From: Acidobacteriota bacterium
Lineage (GTDB): Bacteria > Acidobacteriota > Terriglobia > Terriglobales > Acidobacteriaceae
Assembly: GCA_021802085.1 (NCBI GenBank)
Contig: JAKAAZ010000170.1
Location: forward strand, 1 to 7,976
Direction of reading: 5' to 3'
DNA: 7,976 bases
The notes below the pieces were generated by a model. That model was not told the origin of the DNA. It searched no databases and saw only the letters and a list, made by a program, of their open reading frames with translations. Positions 1 to 7,128 of the stretch are shown here, piece after piece. Numbering within the stretch: the stretch's first letter is position 1; each line of letters starts with the position of its first letter. The position numbers and the translations under genes are program-made.

Positions 1-178
1 CATATTGCTGTCCGACCAGCACCTGCTCCACCCAGCCATAGAGCTGCCGCCGATTTTCGCCCTCAAACCGGATTTCCTCGCTGGCCTCGACGAACCGGCC
101 CATCGCCTCCAAACTCAACTTCTCTGCATCGTGCATGCGGATGTTCACTACCCAGCATGACCGACCCTTCAGGCTCAT
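1..178 (-). CDS. Integrase-type (rve/DDE) transposase, N-terminal fragment, cut by left window edge
   Basis: Reading leftward from the ATG at 178, the frame stays open to base 1 (about 59 codons); the remainder lies outside the window. From residue 15 the protein reads MHDAEKLSLEAMGRFVEASE, followed by IRFEGENRRQLYGWVEQVL. I recognise this as the N-terminus of a widespread group of IS-encoded integrase-like transposases, whose helix-turn-helix region precedes an rve/DDE catalytic domain. The catalytic domain itself is not visible, so the assignment rests on recalled N-terminal similarity alone. An alternative start is the internal ATG at 136 (the M of MHDAEK), which fits the family's usual N-terminus better. 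Neither start has a clear Shine-Dalgarno sequence, as is common for transposases. It is transcribed away from the sugar operon and is probably unrelated to it functionally. It could be an intact IS or a remnant. Confidence 0.62.
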   Translation of the reverse strand, partial: MSLKGRSCWVVNIRMHDAEKLSLEAMGRFVEASEEIRFEGENRRQLYGWVEQVLVGQQY

Positions 179-412
179 CTTGTATTGGAAGAGAGTGTTT
201 CTTGACGTTTTTTAGAACGCGAGCGTACACTGGGCATCGCTTCTATCGGCACTATTTTTAACATCCGAAAATAAGAATTCTCCATCCCAGAACACATGAA
301 TAACGATGTACTGCAGCGAAGTATCCAAAAATGCCGGCAAACCTGGTCCATGCAGGCGAAGATTTCCTTCCTTCCCAGGTTTTTCAGCGTGAATCCACCT
401 AGACTCTCTCCA
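179..412. other. Non-coding region between transposase and operon
   Basis: This 234-bp divergent intergenic stretch separates the leftward transposase start from the rightward first beta-propeller gene. It should contain the right end of the insertion sequence and the operon promoter. An open frame upstream of and in frame with the first gene begins at ATG 296, but its 39 extra codons encode a basic, non-hydrophobic stretch placed before a normal signal peptide, so I treat it as leader rather than coding sequence. I saw no tRNA, riboswitch-like structure or convincing operator palindrome here. Confidence 0.5.
202..231 (+). promoter_or_regulatory. Candidate sigma70-type promoter reading into the operon
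   Basis: TTGACG at 202-207 matches the -35 consensus at five of six positions. TACACT at 226-231 matches the -10 consensus at four of six, with an 18-bp spacer. Transcription would start near 238-240, leaving a 5' leader of about 175 nt before the ATG at 413. The position just downstream of the transposase start, facing outward, suggests a promoter inside or straddling the IS end. It was found by eye, and such matches arise by chance. Confidence 0.35.
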
Positions 413-1984
413 ATGATCCCTAAAGCATCTCGTTTCCTGCTGTTTGCTTGCCTTTGTTCCACTTACATGGGACTCTATGCGGCCCAGGGGCAGTCAACGA
501 GCGCTCCGGAGTGGAGAACGAGCAGCTTTGATGCACAGCGCGATGGATGGCAGAGAGACGAAAGCAAGCTGACAACAAGCAATGCGAAGGACATTCGCCT
601 TCTCTGGAAGGTGAAGACCGATAACAAGTCGATGGGGATGCATTCCTTTCGGGAGCCGCTGATCATTGCCGGCGTCCAAACGGCGAGCGGTGTCAAGACA
701 TTGGCAATTTTGGCGGGAGCCGCGAATGAGGTCTATGCCATCGATGCTGACAGTGGCACGATGCTGTGGCAGAAACAGTTGAAATGGGCGTCGGACAAAC
801 CACAGACCTCGGACATCAACAGCGGCTTTATTTGTTCGAAGGCTTTGTCCGCCACGCCGGTGGTGACGCCGGCCGGAGCGGCGAACCGCTTCCTTTACGT
901 GCTGGGCACGGACGGGTATCTGCACATATTGGATCTGTCTACGGGCGATGAAGCAAAACCGCCCATGCAGATGCTTCCCGCCGCGTACGGGAAGCCCTAC
1001 GGATTGAACCTGAAGGACAATGTGGTGTACACAGCGACTGGGCAAGGCTGCTACGGCGTCCCCAACAAGTTGTATGCTGTCGATTTAACCAATGGAAAGG
1101 CTTTTTCTTCCCCGGTTCGACAGGGAGGAATTTTCGGGACCGCGGGTCCTTCGATTGGCACGGACGGAACTATTTATTTAGAGACCGGAGACGGCCCCTA
1201 CGACCCCGCGACTGGGCAGTTATCGACGACTGTGCAGGCTTACACTTCTTCCAACGACACGCTGACGCTCAAAGACTATTACACGCCGATCAATCATGAA
1301 TGGTTGACCATTCGAGATTTGGATATGGATGTGACGCCGGTCGTCTTCCCTTACGAAGGACGAGACTTATTGGTTGGCTCGGGCAAAGAAGGCCGCTATT
1401 TTCTGATGGACAGCAAATCGCTGGGCGGACCCAACCACTTTGATCCTTTGTACCGCAGCCCTCTCGTATCCAATACAAATGCAAACTTCCAGACCGAAGG
1501 TACTTGGGGAAGTCTTGCGAGTTGGAAGGACCACGATGGAACGCGATGGGTGTTGGCGCCAATTGGCGGCCCGGTAGCGGTGCCGTTTCCGATCACACAC
1601 GGGGCAACGCCGAATGGCGGTGTGATCGCCATGAAGTTAACCGACAAGGGTGGAAAGATGGAACTGACGCCGGCGTGGCTCTCGCGCGACATGATGACCG
1701 CTGAGCCCCCGGTCGTGGCCAACGGTGTGGTATTTGTGCTGGCCGCCGGCGAATTTACCGGGCAGGCGAATGATGTTGACGGGGGACTCTATAGCTGGCA
1801 AGAACGGGTGAAACGATCGATTCCAGCGAAGCTCTATGCGCTGGATGCTGAAACCGGCAAAGAACTGTATTCGAGTGGGGACCAGGTGACATCCTTCCTG
1901 CACCAGGCCGGCATTGCCGTTGCGGGGGGGCGGGTGATTTTTGGCACTTTTGATGGGACGATTTATTGTTTCGGCTTGCCATAG
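413..1984 (+). CDS. Exported PQQ-like beta-propeller protein (paralogue 1)
   Basis: This predicted 523-aa quinoprotein-like beta-propeller probably acts in the periplasm. Residues 1-27 form a signal peptide: basic n-region (MIPKASR), hydrophobic core, then a small-residue cleavage zone around LYAAQGQ. Propeller-strand motifs follow: VYAIDADSGTMLW (107-119), FLYVLGTDGYLHILDLSTGD (160-179), LYAVDLTNGK (220-229), GTIYLETGDG (252-261), LYALDAETGKELYSS (474-488) and FGTFDGTIYCFG (510-521). These resemble the PQQ-repeat/BamB fold, and the N-terminal pattern GWQRDESKL...LLWK is typical of quinoprotein alcohol dehydrogenases. There is no vicinal Cys-Cys and no CxxCH haem motif, so PQQ binding and catalysis are unproven; a scaffold or sugar-binding role is equally possible. 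The start at 413 gives a clean signal peptide and the same length as the downstream paralogue. Upstream in-frame alternatives are ATG 296, ATG 350 and GTG 389 (with AGG at 377-379). No start has a strong ribosome site. Confidence 0.85.
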   Translation: MIPKASRFLLFACLCSTYMGLYAAQGQSTSAPEWRTSSFDAQRDGWQRDESKLTTSNAKDIRLLWKVKTDNKSMGMHSFREPLIIAGVQTASGVKTLAILAGAANEVYAIDADSGTMLWQKQLKWASDKPQTSDINSGFICSKALSATPVVTPAGAANRFLYVLGTDGYLHILDLSTGDEAKPPMQMLPAAYGKPYGLNLKDNVVYTATGQGCYGVPNKLYAVDLTNGKAFSSPVRQGGIFGTAGPSIGTDGTIYLETGDGPYDPATGQLSTTVQAYTSSNDTLTLKDYYTPINHEWLTIRDLDMDVTPVVFPYEGRDLLVGSGKEGRYFLMDSKSLGGPNHFDPLYRSPLVSNTNANFQTEGTWGSLASWKDHDGTRWVLAPIGGPVAVPFPITHGATPNGGVIAMKLTDKGGKMELTPAWLSRDMMTAEPPVVANGVVFVLAAGEFTGQANDVDGGLYSWQERVKRSIPAKLYALDAETGKELYSSGDQVTSFLHQAGIAVAGGRVIFGTFDGTIYCFGLP

Positions 1985-2020
1985 CCTGTCCCCTCCGAGG
2001 TCCCAAGCGGACGTAGTCCT

Positions 2021-2040
2021 ATTCGAATGCGAATCGAGGA
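2021..2040 (+). promoter_or_regulatory. Small hairpin abutting the ribosome-binding site of beta-propeller gene 2
   Basis: ATTCG (2021-2025) and CGAAT (2030-2034) can pair around a 4-nt loop. They are followed at once by the Shine-Dalgarno-like GAGGA at 2036-2040. That site lies 10 nt before ATG 2051 and 7 nt before an adjacent in-frame TTG at 2048, so it serves either start. The 5-bp stem is too weak, and lacks a U-tract, to be a terminator. Any effect on translation is speculative. Confidence 0.3.
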
Positions 2041-2050
2041 ATGTTGATTG

Positions 2051-3622
2051 ATGCGAAGATTTCTGGATTGGTCACTCACACTGTGTTTGGTCGCAGCATG
2101 TCTGGGGACTGCGATGGCGCGAGTTCAAGCACGCGGACACTGGCATGTAGCAGACGGCGATGCCGCGCATAACAGCTGGCAAAAAACGGAATCGAAGATT
2201 TCGGCCGAGACCGTAGCCACCTCGTTCAAGTTGCTGTGGAAGCTCAAGCTCGGAAGCGAGGCCCAGCAGACAGGGGGGTTCAGCGAACCTCTTGTCACTC
2301 CCAGCATCATTAGTAGCCGTGGATTCAAAGATATAGCGCTGTGGGGCGACTCAAATTCCCTCTATGCAGTGGACTATGCCCTGGGCACGCTTCTTTGGCA
2401 AAAGGACTTTCAAGTTGAGTCTTCGGGTTCCACTGGAACATGCAGTGGCTCGAATATCCAGATTCTTATGGAGCCGCCGCTTGTCATTCACTTTGGCGCC
2501 AGACGCTCCCATGCCAGTTCGAGGTCAGCGTCGGCTCCGACTACTGCGGATCGCTGGATCGGCGCTCCGGCGGCAGGTGGCGGATTTTCCCTGAAGGGAG
2601 TCTACGTACTGACCCGTGACGGATACCTTCATGAGCAAATCCTTGCTACGGGCCTGGATTATGCGCCAGCCGTGAAGTTTCTTCCTGCGTCGGCTGGAGA
2701 TTCGTCCGGCCTGAACATGAACGACAGGTTCGTGTACACAGAATCGACTCGAGACTGCGGCAATGCTCCCAATGCGGTCTGGTCCATCGACCTCAACACG
2801 CCGGAGCATCCCATCGCCAGTTATCAATCTCAGAAAGTCCGCCCGGCGGACTTGACGGGACCGGCGATCGGAGCAGACGGTACCGTGTATATCTCCACCG
2901 GTGCGGGCACGTCCGATCCATCTACCGGGGTGCATGCCAATAGCGTTGTGGCACTGACTGCCAAGGACCTGAAGGTGAAGGATTGGTACACAGCTTCGGA
3001 TAGCGCGAAAGTTCGAATGCTGAATGTCAGCCCGGTAGTCCTGAGTTATAAGGACAAGGATTTGGTGACAGCACCGGGTAAGGACGGTAGCATTGTTTTA
3101 TTGGACAGCGAATCGCTCGGAGGAAAGGACCACCACACTCCGCTGGCTGAGACGGGTCGAATTTCCAAGACCCCGAAAAAGGGTGCGTGGGAGAGCCTGG
3201 CGAGTTGGCAGGACAACAACGGCGCGCTCTGGGTCTTGGCATCGATCTCGGGGCCTGTACAGCGGGATGTCAAGTTTGCCAGCGTCAATGGCGCTGCACC
3301 GCACGGCAGCATCATTGCCTTTAAAGTGGAGGACAAGGACGGTCGCCCGGTTCTCACGCCAGCTTGGATCTCACGCGACTTGAGGAATCCGGCGCCTCCT
3401 GCGATCGTTAATGGAGTCGTATTTGCTCTCGCCGGTGGTGACGCTTCCGATCACGCGATCCTTTATGCATTGGACGCCGCAACGGGTAAGGAACTGTACT
3501 CCAGCGGAGGCGCAATCGATACCTACACCCATCTCTCCGGCGTGTCAGTAGGCGATGGTCATGTCTTCTTTACAACCCACGACCATACTCTCTACTCATT
3601 CGGAATTCCGATGGAGCACTAG
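2051..3622 (+). CDS. Exported PQQ-like beta-propeller protein (paralogue 2)
   Basis: This is a second 523-aa exported beta-propeller, 66 bp after the first and clearly paralogous to it. The signal peptide is residues 1-23 (MRRFLDW, hydrophobic core, AMA cleavage site). Shared blocks include SWQKTESKI (42-50), LLWKLKL (61-67), LYAVDYALGTLLWQKDF (104-120), GVYVLTRDGYLHE (183-195), WESLASWQDNNGALWVLA (380-397), LTPAWISRD (435-443) and LYALDAATGKELYSSGG (471-487). Similarity to paralogue 1 is strongest in the C-terminal half. Residues 148-180 are an Arg/Ser/Ala/Gly-rich, apparently disordered insert between two blades. The mature protein has just two cysteines, 131 and 236, and both have counterparts in paralogue 1. 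Cofactor binding is not shown: neither the Cys-Cys ring of PQQ alcohol dehydrogenases nor a haem motif is present. A TTG at 2048, immediately upstream and in frame, is an alternative start. Confidence 0.85.
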   Translation: MRRFLDWSLTLCLVAACLGTAMARVQARGHWHVADGDAAHNSWQKTESKISAETVATSFKLLWKLKLGSEAQQTGGFSEPLVTPSIISSRGFKDIALWGDSNSLYAVDYALGTLLWQKDFQVESSGSTGTCSGSNIQILMEPPLVIHFGARRSHASSRSASAPTTADRWIGAPAAGGGFSLKGVYVLTRDGYLHEQILATGLDYAPAVKFLPASAGDSSGLNMNDRFVYTESTRDCGNAPNAVWSIDLNTPEHPIASYQSQKVRPADLTGPAIGADGTVYISTGAGTSDPSTGVHANSVVALTAKDLKVKDWYTASDSAKVRMLNVSPVVLSYKDKDLVTAPGKDGSIVLLDSESLGGKDHHTPLAETGRISKTPKKGAWESLASWQDNNGALWVLASISGPVQRDVKFASVNGAAPHGSIIAFKVEDKDGRPVLTPAWISRDLRNPAPPAIVNGVVFALAGGDASDHAILYALDAATGKELYSSGGAIDTYTHLSGVSVGDGHVFFTTHDHTLYSFGIPMEH

Positions 3623-3642
3623 AGCAAAAGGAAGAGTCAATC

Positions 3643-4860
3643 ATGCGAAACCGATCTCAGATACAAGAAGCGCTCGACGAAGGCGCGGGAATTTTGCGGT
3701 TGGAACCGTGTTGGGTGCCACGCTCCTTCATGATTCCCGGAAAAAGGTTGAAGCTGCACCCGGATGATCTCTATGCGTTCGGAGGTCATCGGGGAGGGAT
3801 TAACGAACGCTGGTTTTCATCGACGACGAAGGCTTCGAACGGGCCGGAGACTCTGCCGGATGAGGGGCTCAGTTACGTTCGAGTCAAGAGCGGCAAAAAA
3901 TTTCTGCTGAAAGAAGCGGTCGAAACTGCCGGAGACTTGTTGCTTGGCGAAGAGGTGATGCAGCGGGAGGGGGGATGGAACCTGCTCTGCAAGTTTTTTG
4001 ACAATATGGGCCCCATCCCGCACCACATGCACCAGAGCGACGCGTTCGCGAAGCTGGTGGGACAGAAGGGAAAACCGGAAGCCTACTACTTCCCGCCGCA
4101 ATACAACCTGACGCAAAACAACTTTCCCCACACTTATATGGGACTTGAGCCGGGAACGACGAAAGAAGACATCCGACGATGCCTGGAGAAGTGGAATCAG
4201 GGGGATAACGGCATTCTTCTTCATTCACGCGCCTATCGCCTGGAGCCAGGCACCGGATGGCAGGTCAACCCGGGAATCCTGCACGCACCCGGTTCGCTGG
4301 TGACGTATGAGCCGCAGGTCAACAGCGATGTGTTTGCGATGTTTCAGTCCGAGGTCGAGGGGCGGATTGTGGATTGGAGTCTGATGACCAAGGACGTCAA
4401 GACTGAATTCCATCACGATCTTGACTACCTTGTCAGCATGCTCGACTGGGATGCCAACGTGAACCCCGAGTTTGCGAAGATGAATAAAACCTTTCCGCGC
4501 CCGGTGAAACCGATTGCGGAAATGGAGTCCGACGGCTATCGCGAACTTTGGATTACGTATGGCACGCCCTATTACTCCGCGAAGGAGCTGACGGTGCTGC
4601 CGAAGCGGACTGTGACCATCCGGGATAGCGCGGCGTATGGCGTGATCCTGACCCAGGGCTATGGAGCGATTGGCGGTCAGTCTGTGGCAACACCCTCCAT
4701 GATTCGGTTCGGCGACATGACCGAGGATGAGGTATTCGTCACGGCGGAAGTTGCCAGGCAAGGCGTTCGAATCGAAAATCCAAGTGCATCCGACCCGCTC
4801 GTCTTCCTGAAGCATTTCGGGCCCGGCAATCCGGATGCAAAACCGATGTGTCATAAGTGA
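3643..4860 (+). CDS. Cupin protein resembling class I mannose-6-phosphate isomerase
   Basis: This 405-aa protein has no signal peptide and is predicted to be cytosolic. It resembles the double-cupin phosphomannose isomerase-like proteins. GPIPHHMHQSDAFAKLVG (123-140) followed by KPEAYY (144-149) offers His128, His130 and Glu146 as metal ligands. WQVNPGILHAPGSL (206-219) supplies His214 on the second cupin strand, parallel to the Gln/His-Glu-His site of type I PMI. A second cupin-like region spans about 300-395. The absence of recognisable PMI substrate-phosphate residues means a sugar isomerase acting on a non-phosphorylated or keto-sugar is as likely as a true PMI. The gene follows the second propeller gene by 20 bp, with AAGGAAGAG at 3628-3636 as ribosome site, and precedes the TIM-barrel gene by 12 bp. 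I recall homologues of these two being neighbours in other genomes. The exact reaction is unknown. Confidence 0.7.
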   Translation: MRNRSQIQEALDEGAGILRLEPCWVPRSFMIPGKRLKLHPDDLYAFGGHRGGINERWFSSTTKASNGPETLPDEGLSYVRVKSGKKFLLKEAVETAGDLLLGEEVMQREGGWNLLCKFFDNMGPIPHHMHQSDAFAKLVGQKGKPEAYYFPPQYNLTQNNFPHTYMGLEPGTTKEDIRRCLEKWNQGDNGILLHSRAYRLEPGTGWQVNPGILHAPGSLVTYEPQVNSDVFAMFQSEVEGRIVDWSLMTKDVKTEFHHDLDYLVSMLDWDANVNPEFAKMNKTFPRPVKPIAEMESDGYRELWITYGTPYYSAKELTVLPKRTVTIRDSAAYGVILTQGYGAIGGQSVATPSMIRFGDMTEDEVFVTAEVARQGVRIENPSASDPLVFLKHFGPGNPDAKPMCHK

Positions 4861-4863
4861 GCT

Positions 4864-4870
4864 GAGGGGA
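4864..4870 (+). promoter_or_regulatory. Ribosome-binding site for the GTG-started TIM-barrel gene
   Basis: GAGGGGA sits just before GTG 4873 and just after the stop codon of the cupin gene (TGA 4858-4860). Counting from GAGG (4864-4867) the spacing is 5 nt. This supports the GTG start over the next in-frame ATG at 4918, which would remove the conserved N-terminal HNAMWPG motif region. The 12-bp gap suggests translational coupling. Confidence 0.6.
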
Positions 4871-4872
4871 TC

Positions 4873-5925
4873 GTGAGCGCAGTCAATCTACACAAGAGCC
4901 CTGCCATCCACAACGCGATGTGGCCCGGCATCGTAGGAAAGGGAGCGGACTCCGAGCCGCCTATCGATTTGGAGACCATGCTGAACCTGACGGCGGAGGC
5001 CGAGGTGGATGGCATCCGTTTCGATGGAGTCGATCTGTTCCTGTCCTCGCCACATACCGACATCGACTCCACCGACTCTGATATAAAGCGCGTTGCCGAT
5101 AGCATTGCCCAGCGCCAACTCGTGGTCGGCTCCCTGGTTGCCCCGGTCTGGCCCCCTGCGGGCGGCGGTTCAGCGATGGGTTCTCAGGATGAAGTTAAGA
5201 AGTTTCTGACGCAGGTCCGAAAAGCTTGCGCTATCGGCAAAAAGTTGCGTGACATTGGGATCCGCAGGTATGGAATCGTACGGATCGATTCCGCATCGGG
5301 GGTCGCAGACTGGGCGAGCGATCCTATTGGCAATACAAAGCGAATCGCGGAAACGTTTCGGGAGGCCTGCGTCATCGCCGAAGACTATGGAGAGCGGCTC
5401 GCGGCAGAAGGCGAGATCTGCTGGGGAGGCATGCATAGTTGGAAGCGGATGGTTGAACTGCTGGAAATGGTGAACCGTCCCCAGACGCTTGGGTTCCAGG
5501 CAGATATGGCCCACTCTCTGCTGTACACCCTGGGATATAACGCTCCGGAAGACCGATTGCTGCCGGAGAATTTCGATTGGTCGCAGCAGAATGTCTTGAT
5601 GGAATCTCTGCAAACAGTGACGAAGGCGCTGCGTCCATGGACCATCGACTTTCATGTGGCCCAGAACGATGGCACCGTCAGGGGCTCCGGCTCACATGAC
5701 AAGACTGGACGCCACTGTCAGGCGAACGACCCCAACGGCAGAATGGACATCGTTGCCGTTGCGGGCTTGTGGATGCGTGATGAAAGCGGAGTTCCCACTC
5801 GCGCGTATGAGCATATCTGCTGGGACGGCTGCATGTTTCCCAACGCAACCATGCTGATGCCGGATACGTGGAACAATGTGCTCAGGACAATGATCGCAGT
5901 GCGCAATGCCCACGGATGGGATTGA
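4873..5925 (+). CDS. Xylose-isomerase-like TIM-barrel sugar isomerase/epimerase or lyase
   Basis: This 350-aa protein, predicted to be cytosolic, belongs to the sugar phosphate isomerase/epimerase (AP_endonuc_2, IolE-like) superfamily. Conserved blocks are [12 protein letters not shown] (13-24), [13 protein letters not shown] (45-57), [11 protein letters not shown] (84-94), [12 protein letters not shown] (179-190), [20 protein letters not shown] (207-226), [16 protein letters not shown] (256-271) and [11 protein letters not shown] (314-324). The likely divalent-metal site is Glu181, Asp211, His261 and Glu313, matching the E-D-H-E order of D-tagatose 3-epimerase-type enzymes. A His/Asp-rich loop at 272-292 ([19 protein letters not shown]) is an unusual insertion before the last strands. 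Members of this superfamily isomerise or epimerise free sugars, act in inositol breakdown, or perform beta-elimination on 3-keto-glycosides (for example LgdB1 of levoglucosan degradation). Its place between a cupin and a Gfo/Idh/MocA gene favours keto-sugar processing. The substrate is unknown. Confidence 0.82.
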   Translation: MSAVNLHKSPAIHNAMWPGIVGKGADSEPPIDLETMLNLTAEAEVDGIRFDGVDLFLSSPHTDIDSTDSDIKRVADSIAQRQLVVGSLVAPVWPPAGGGSAMGSQDEVKKFLTQVRKACAIGKKLRDIGIRRYGIVRIDSASGVADWASDPIGNTKRIAETFREACVIAEDYGERLAAEGEICWGGMHSWKRMVELLEMVNRPQTLGFQADMAHSLLYTLGYNAPEDRLLPENFDWSQQNVLMESLQTVTKALRPWTIDFHVAQNDGTVRGSGSHDKTGRHCQANDPNGRMDIVAVAGLWMRDESGVPTRAYEHICWDGCMFPNATMLMPDTWNNVLRTMIAVRNAHGWD

Positions 5926-5928
5926 GTT

Positions 5929-5933
5929 AGGAG
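5929..5933 (+). promoter_or_regulatory. Ribosome-binding site deciding the oxidoreductase start
   Basis: AGGAG lies 14 nt upstream of ATG 5948, a longer spacing than usual, but it is the only good site nearby. The alternative ATG 5906 overlaps the previous gene by 20 nt, has no Shine-Dalgarno sequence and would place 14 non-conserved residues before the Rossmann strand. I therefore choose 5948. Confidence 0.5.
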
Positions 5934-5947
5934 AATCGCACATCGTT

Positions 5948-7090
5948 ATGGCGAGGAAAAATCTGAATATCGGCCTGGTCGGGTATGGTTTTATGGCGCG
6001 CACTCATTCCAATGCGTACCTTCAGGCGCCGCGATTTTTCGATGTACCGTACCAGCCGATACTCAAGGCCGTCTGCGGGCGCAATGCTGACCGAGCGAAA
6101 GGGTTTGCAGAAACCTGGGGCTATCAATCCGTGGAAACGGATTGGCGGACTCTTGTGCAGCGGCGGGATATCGACCTGATCGATATTGCCAGTCCGAACG
6201 ATACGCACGCGGAGATTGCGATTGCCGCCGCCAAGGCGGGGAAAATGGTGCTTTGCGAAAAACCCCTGGGGCGCACCGCGGCAGAAGCCAGTGCGATGAC
6301 GGATGCGGTAGAGGCAGCCAATGTGCCGAATATGGTTTGGTATAACTATCGCCGCGTGCCGGCCGTCGTTCTGCTGAAGCAACTGCTGGACGAAGGACGT
6401 TTCGGCCGCATTTTCCATTACCGGTCAAAGTTTCTGCAGGACTGGACGATTTCGAAAGATCTGCCGCAAGGTGGTGAGGGGCTGTGGCGTCTGGATCTGT
6501 CAGTCGCAGGCAGCGGCGTCACCGGCGATTTGCTCGCGCATAACATCGATATGGCATTGTGGCTGAACGGGCCCATCACCGAGGTTACAGCCATGACGGA
6601 GACCTTTGTCAAAGAGCGCAAACACACCCTGACCGGCAACGTTGAGCCGGTTGGAATCGATGATGCCAGCGCGTTCTTATGTCGCTTTGCAAATGGATCG
6701 CTCGCTACCTTCGAGGCCACGCGCTATGCGCGCGGTCACAAGGCGCTCTTTACGCTGGAGGTCAATGGGGAACACGCTTCTGCGGGGTGGGACCTTCACG
6801 ATCTTCACCGTCTGCAGTACTTCGATCACCGCGATGAATCGCGATTGCGCGGATGGAAGAGCGTTCATATTACGGACAGCGATCATCCCTATATGAAGCA
6901 TTGGTGGGTACCGGGGCTGCAAATAGGTTATGAGCACACATTCATTCATCAGATCGCCGATTTTCTTCAGGCAATTGGGAAGAATGAAAAAATATCGCCA
7001 TCCTTTGCGGATGGGCTGGCCACGGAGTATGTGACCGATGCGGTCCTGAAGTCGGCTAAGACCAAGCAGTGGGAAAAAGTCCTCGCATAA
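5948..7090 (+). CDS. Gfo/Idh/MocA family NAD(P)-dependent oxidoreductase
   Basis: This 380-aa protein is a sugar or inositol dehydrogenase type enzyme, predicted to be cytosolic because it has neither a Tat nor a Sec signal. The N-terminal Rossmann domain shows [18 protein letters not shown] (7-24) with the glycine-rich dinucleotide loop. [20 protein letters not shown] (78-97) follows, then the family signature CEKP (103-106) with catalytic-type Lys105. The C-terminal alpha/beta domain carries YNYRR (132-136) and the second signature [13 protein letters not shown] (193-205), giving Asp194 and His198 for substrate and proton handling. Length is normal for the family. It starts 22 bp after the TIM-barrel gene. 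In characterised keto-sugar pathways, relatives oxidise a glycoside at C3 or reduce 3-keto-glucose; the direction and position of oxidation here cannot be read from the sequence. Family assignment is firm and substrate is unknown. Confidence 0.92.
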   Translation: MARKNLNIGLVGYGFMARTHSNAYLQAPRFFDVPYQPILKAVCGRNADRAKGFAETWGYQSVETDWRTLVQRRDIDLIDIASPNDTHAEIAIAAAKAGKMVLCEKPLGRTAAEASAMTDAVEAANVPNMVWYNYRRVPAVVLLKQLLDEGRFGRIFHYRSKFLQDWTISKDLPQGGEGLWRLDLSVAGSGVTGDLLAHNIDMALWLNGPITEVTAMTETFVKERKHTLTGNVEPVGIDDASAFLCRFANGSLATFEATRYARGHKALFTLEVNGEHASAGWDLHDLHRLQYFDHRDESRLRGWKSVHITDSDHPYMKHWWVPGLQIGYEHTFIHQIADFLQAIGKNEKISPSFADGLATEYVTDAVLKSAKTKQWEKVLA

Positions 7091-7115
7091 TCTATCCGTA
7101 TTCGCGAGCAGTTTG

Positions 7116-7121
7116 AGGAGG
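7116..7121 (+). promoter_or_regulatory. Perfect Shine-Dalgarno sequence for a TTG start
   Basis: AGGAGG at 7116-7121 lies exactly 7 nt before TTG 7129. There is no in-frame ATG before the signal peptide, so this site fixes the rare TTG codon as the start of the DUF1080 gene. It is the strongest ribosome site in the window. Confidence 0.8.
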
Positions 7122-7128
7122 AAGAGCG

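Noticed and set aside
296..412. N-terminal extension of the first beta-propeller gene from ATG 296
   Set aside because: The 39 extra residues are basic and non-conserved in character, and would bury a normal signal peptide inside the protein. The 413 start also gives the same length as the paralogue.
175..462. 95-codon minus-strand open frame across the promoter region
   Set aside because: No recognisable domain or ribosome site; it overlaps the likely promoter, the signal-peptide coding region and the transposase start.
494..1045. 183-codon minus-strand open frame inside the first propeller gene
   Set aside because: It is antisense to a clear coding sequence with propeller motifs, and its Arg/His-rich translation is typical of a GC-rich shadow frame.
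4225..4854. 209-codon minus-strand open frame antisense to the cupin gene
   Set aside because: Long but without domain signature; the plus strand encodes the conserved cupin motifs at the same place.
5906..5947. Overlapping upstream ATG for the oxidoreductase
   Set aside because: It has no Shine-Dalgarno sequence and adds 14 residues before the Rossmann fold; ATG 5948 follows AGGAG and begins at the usual distance from the glycine-rich loop.
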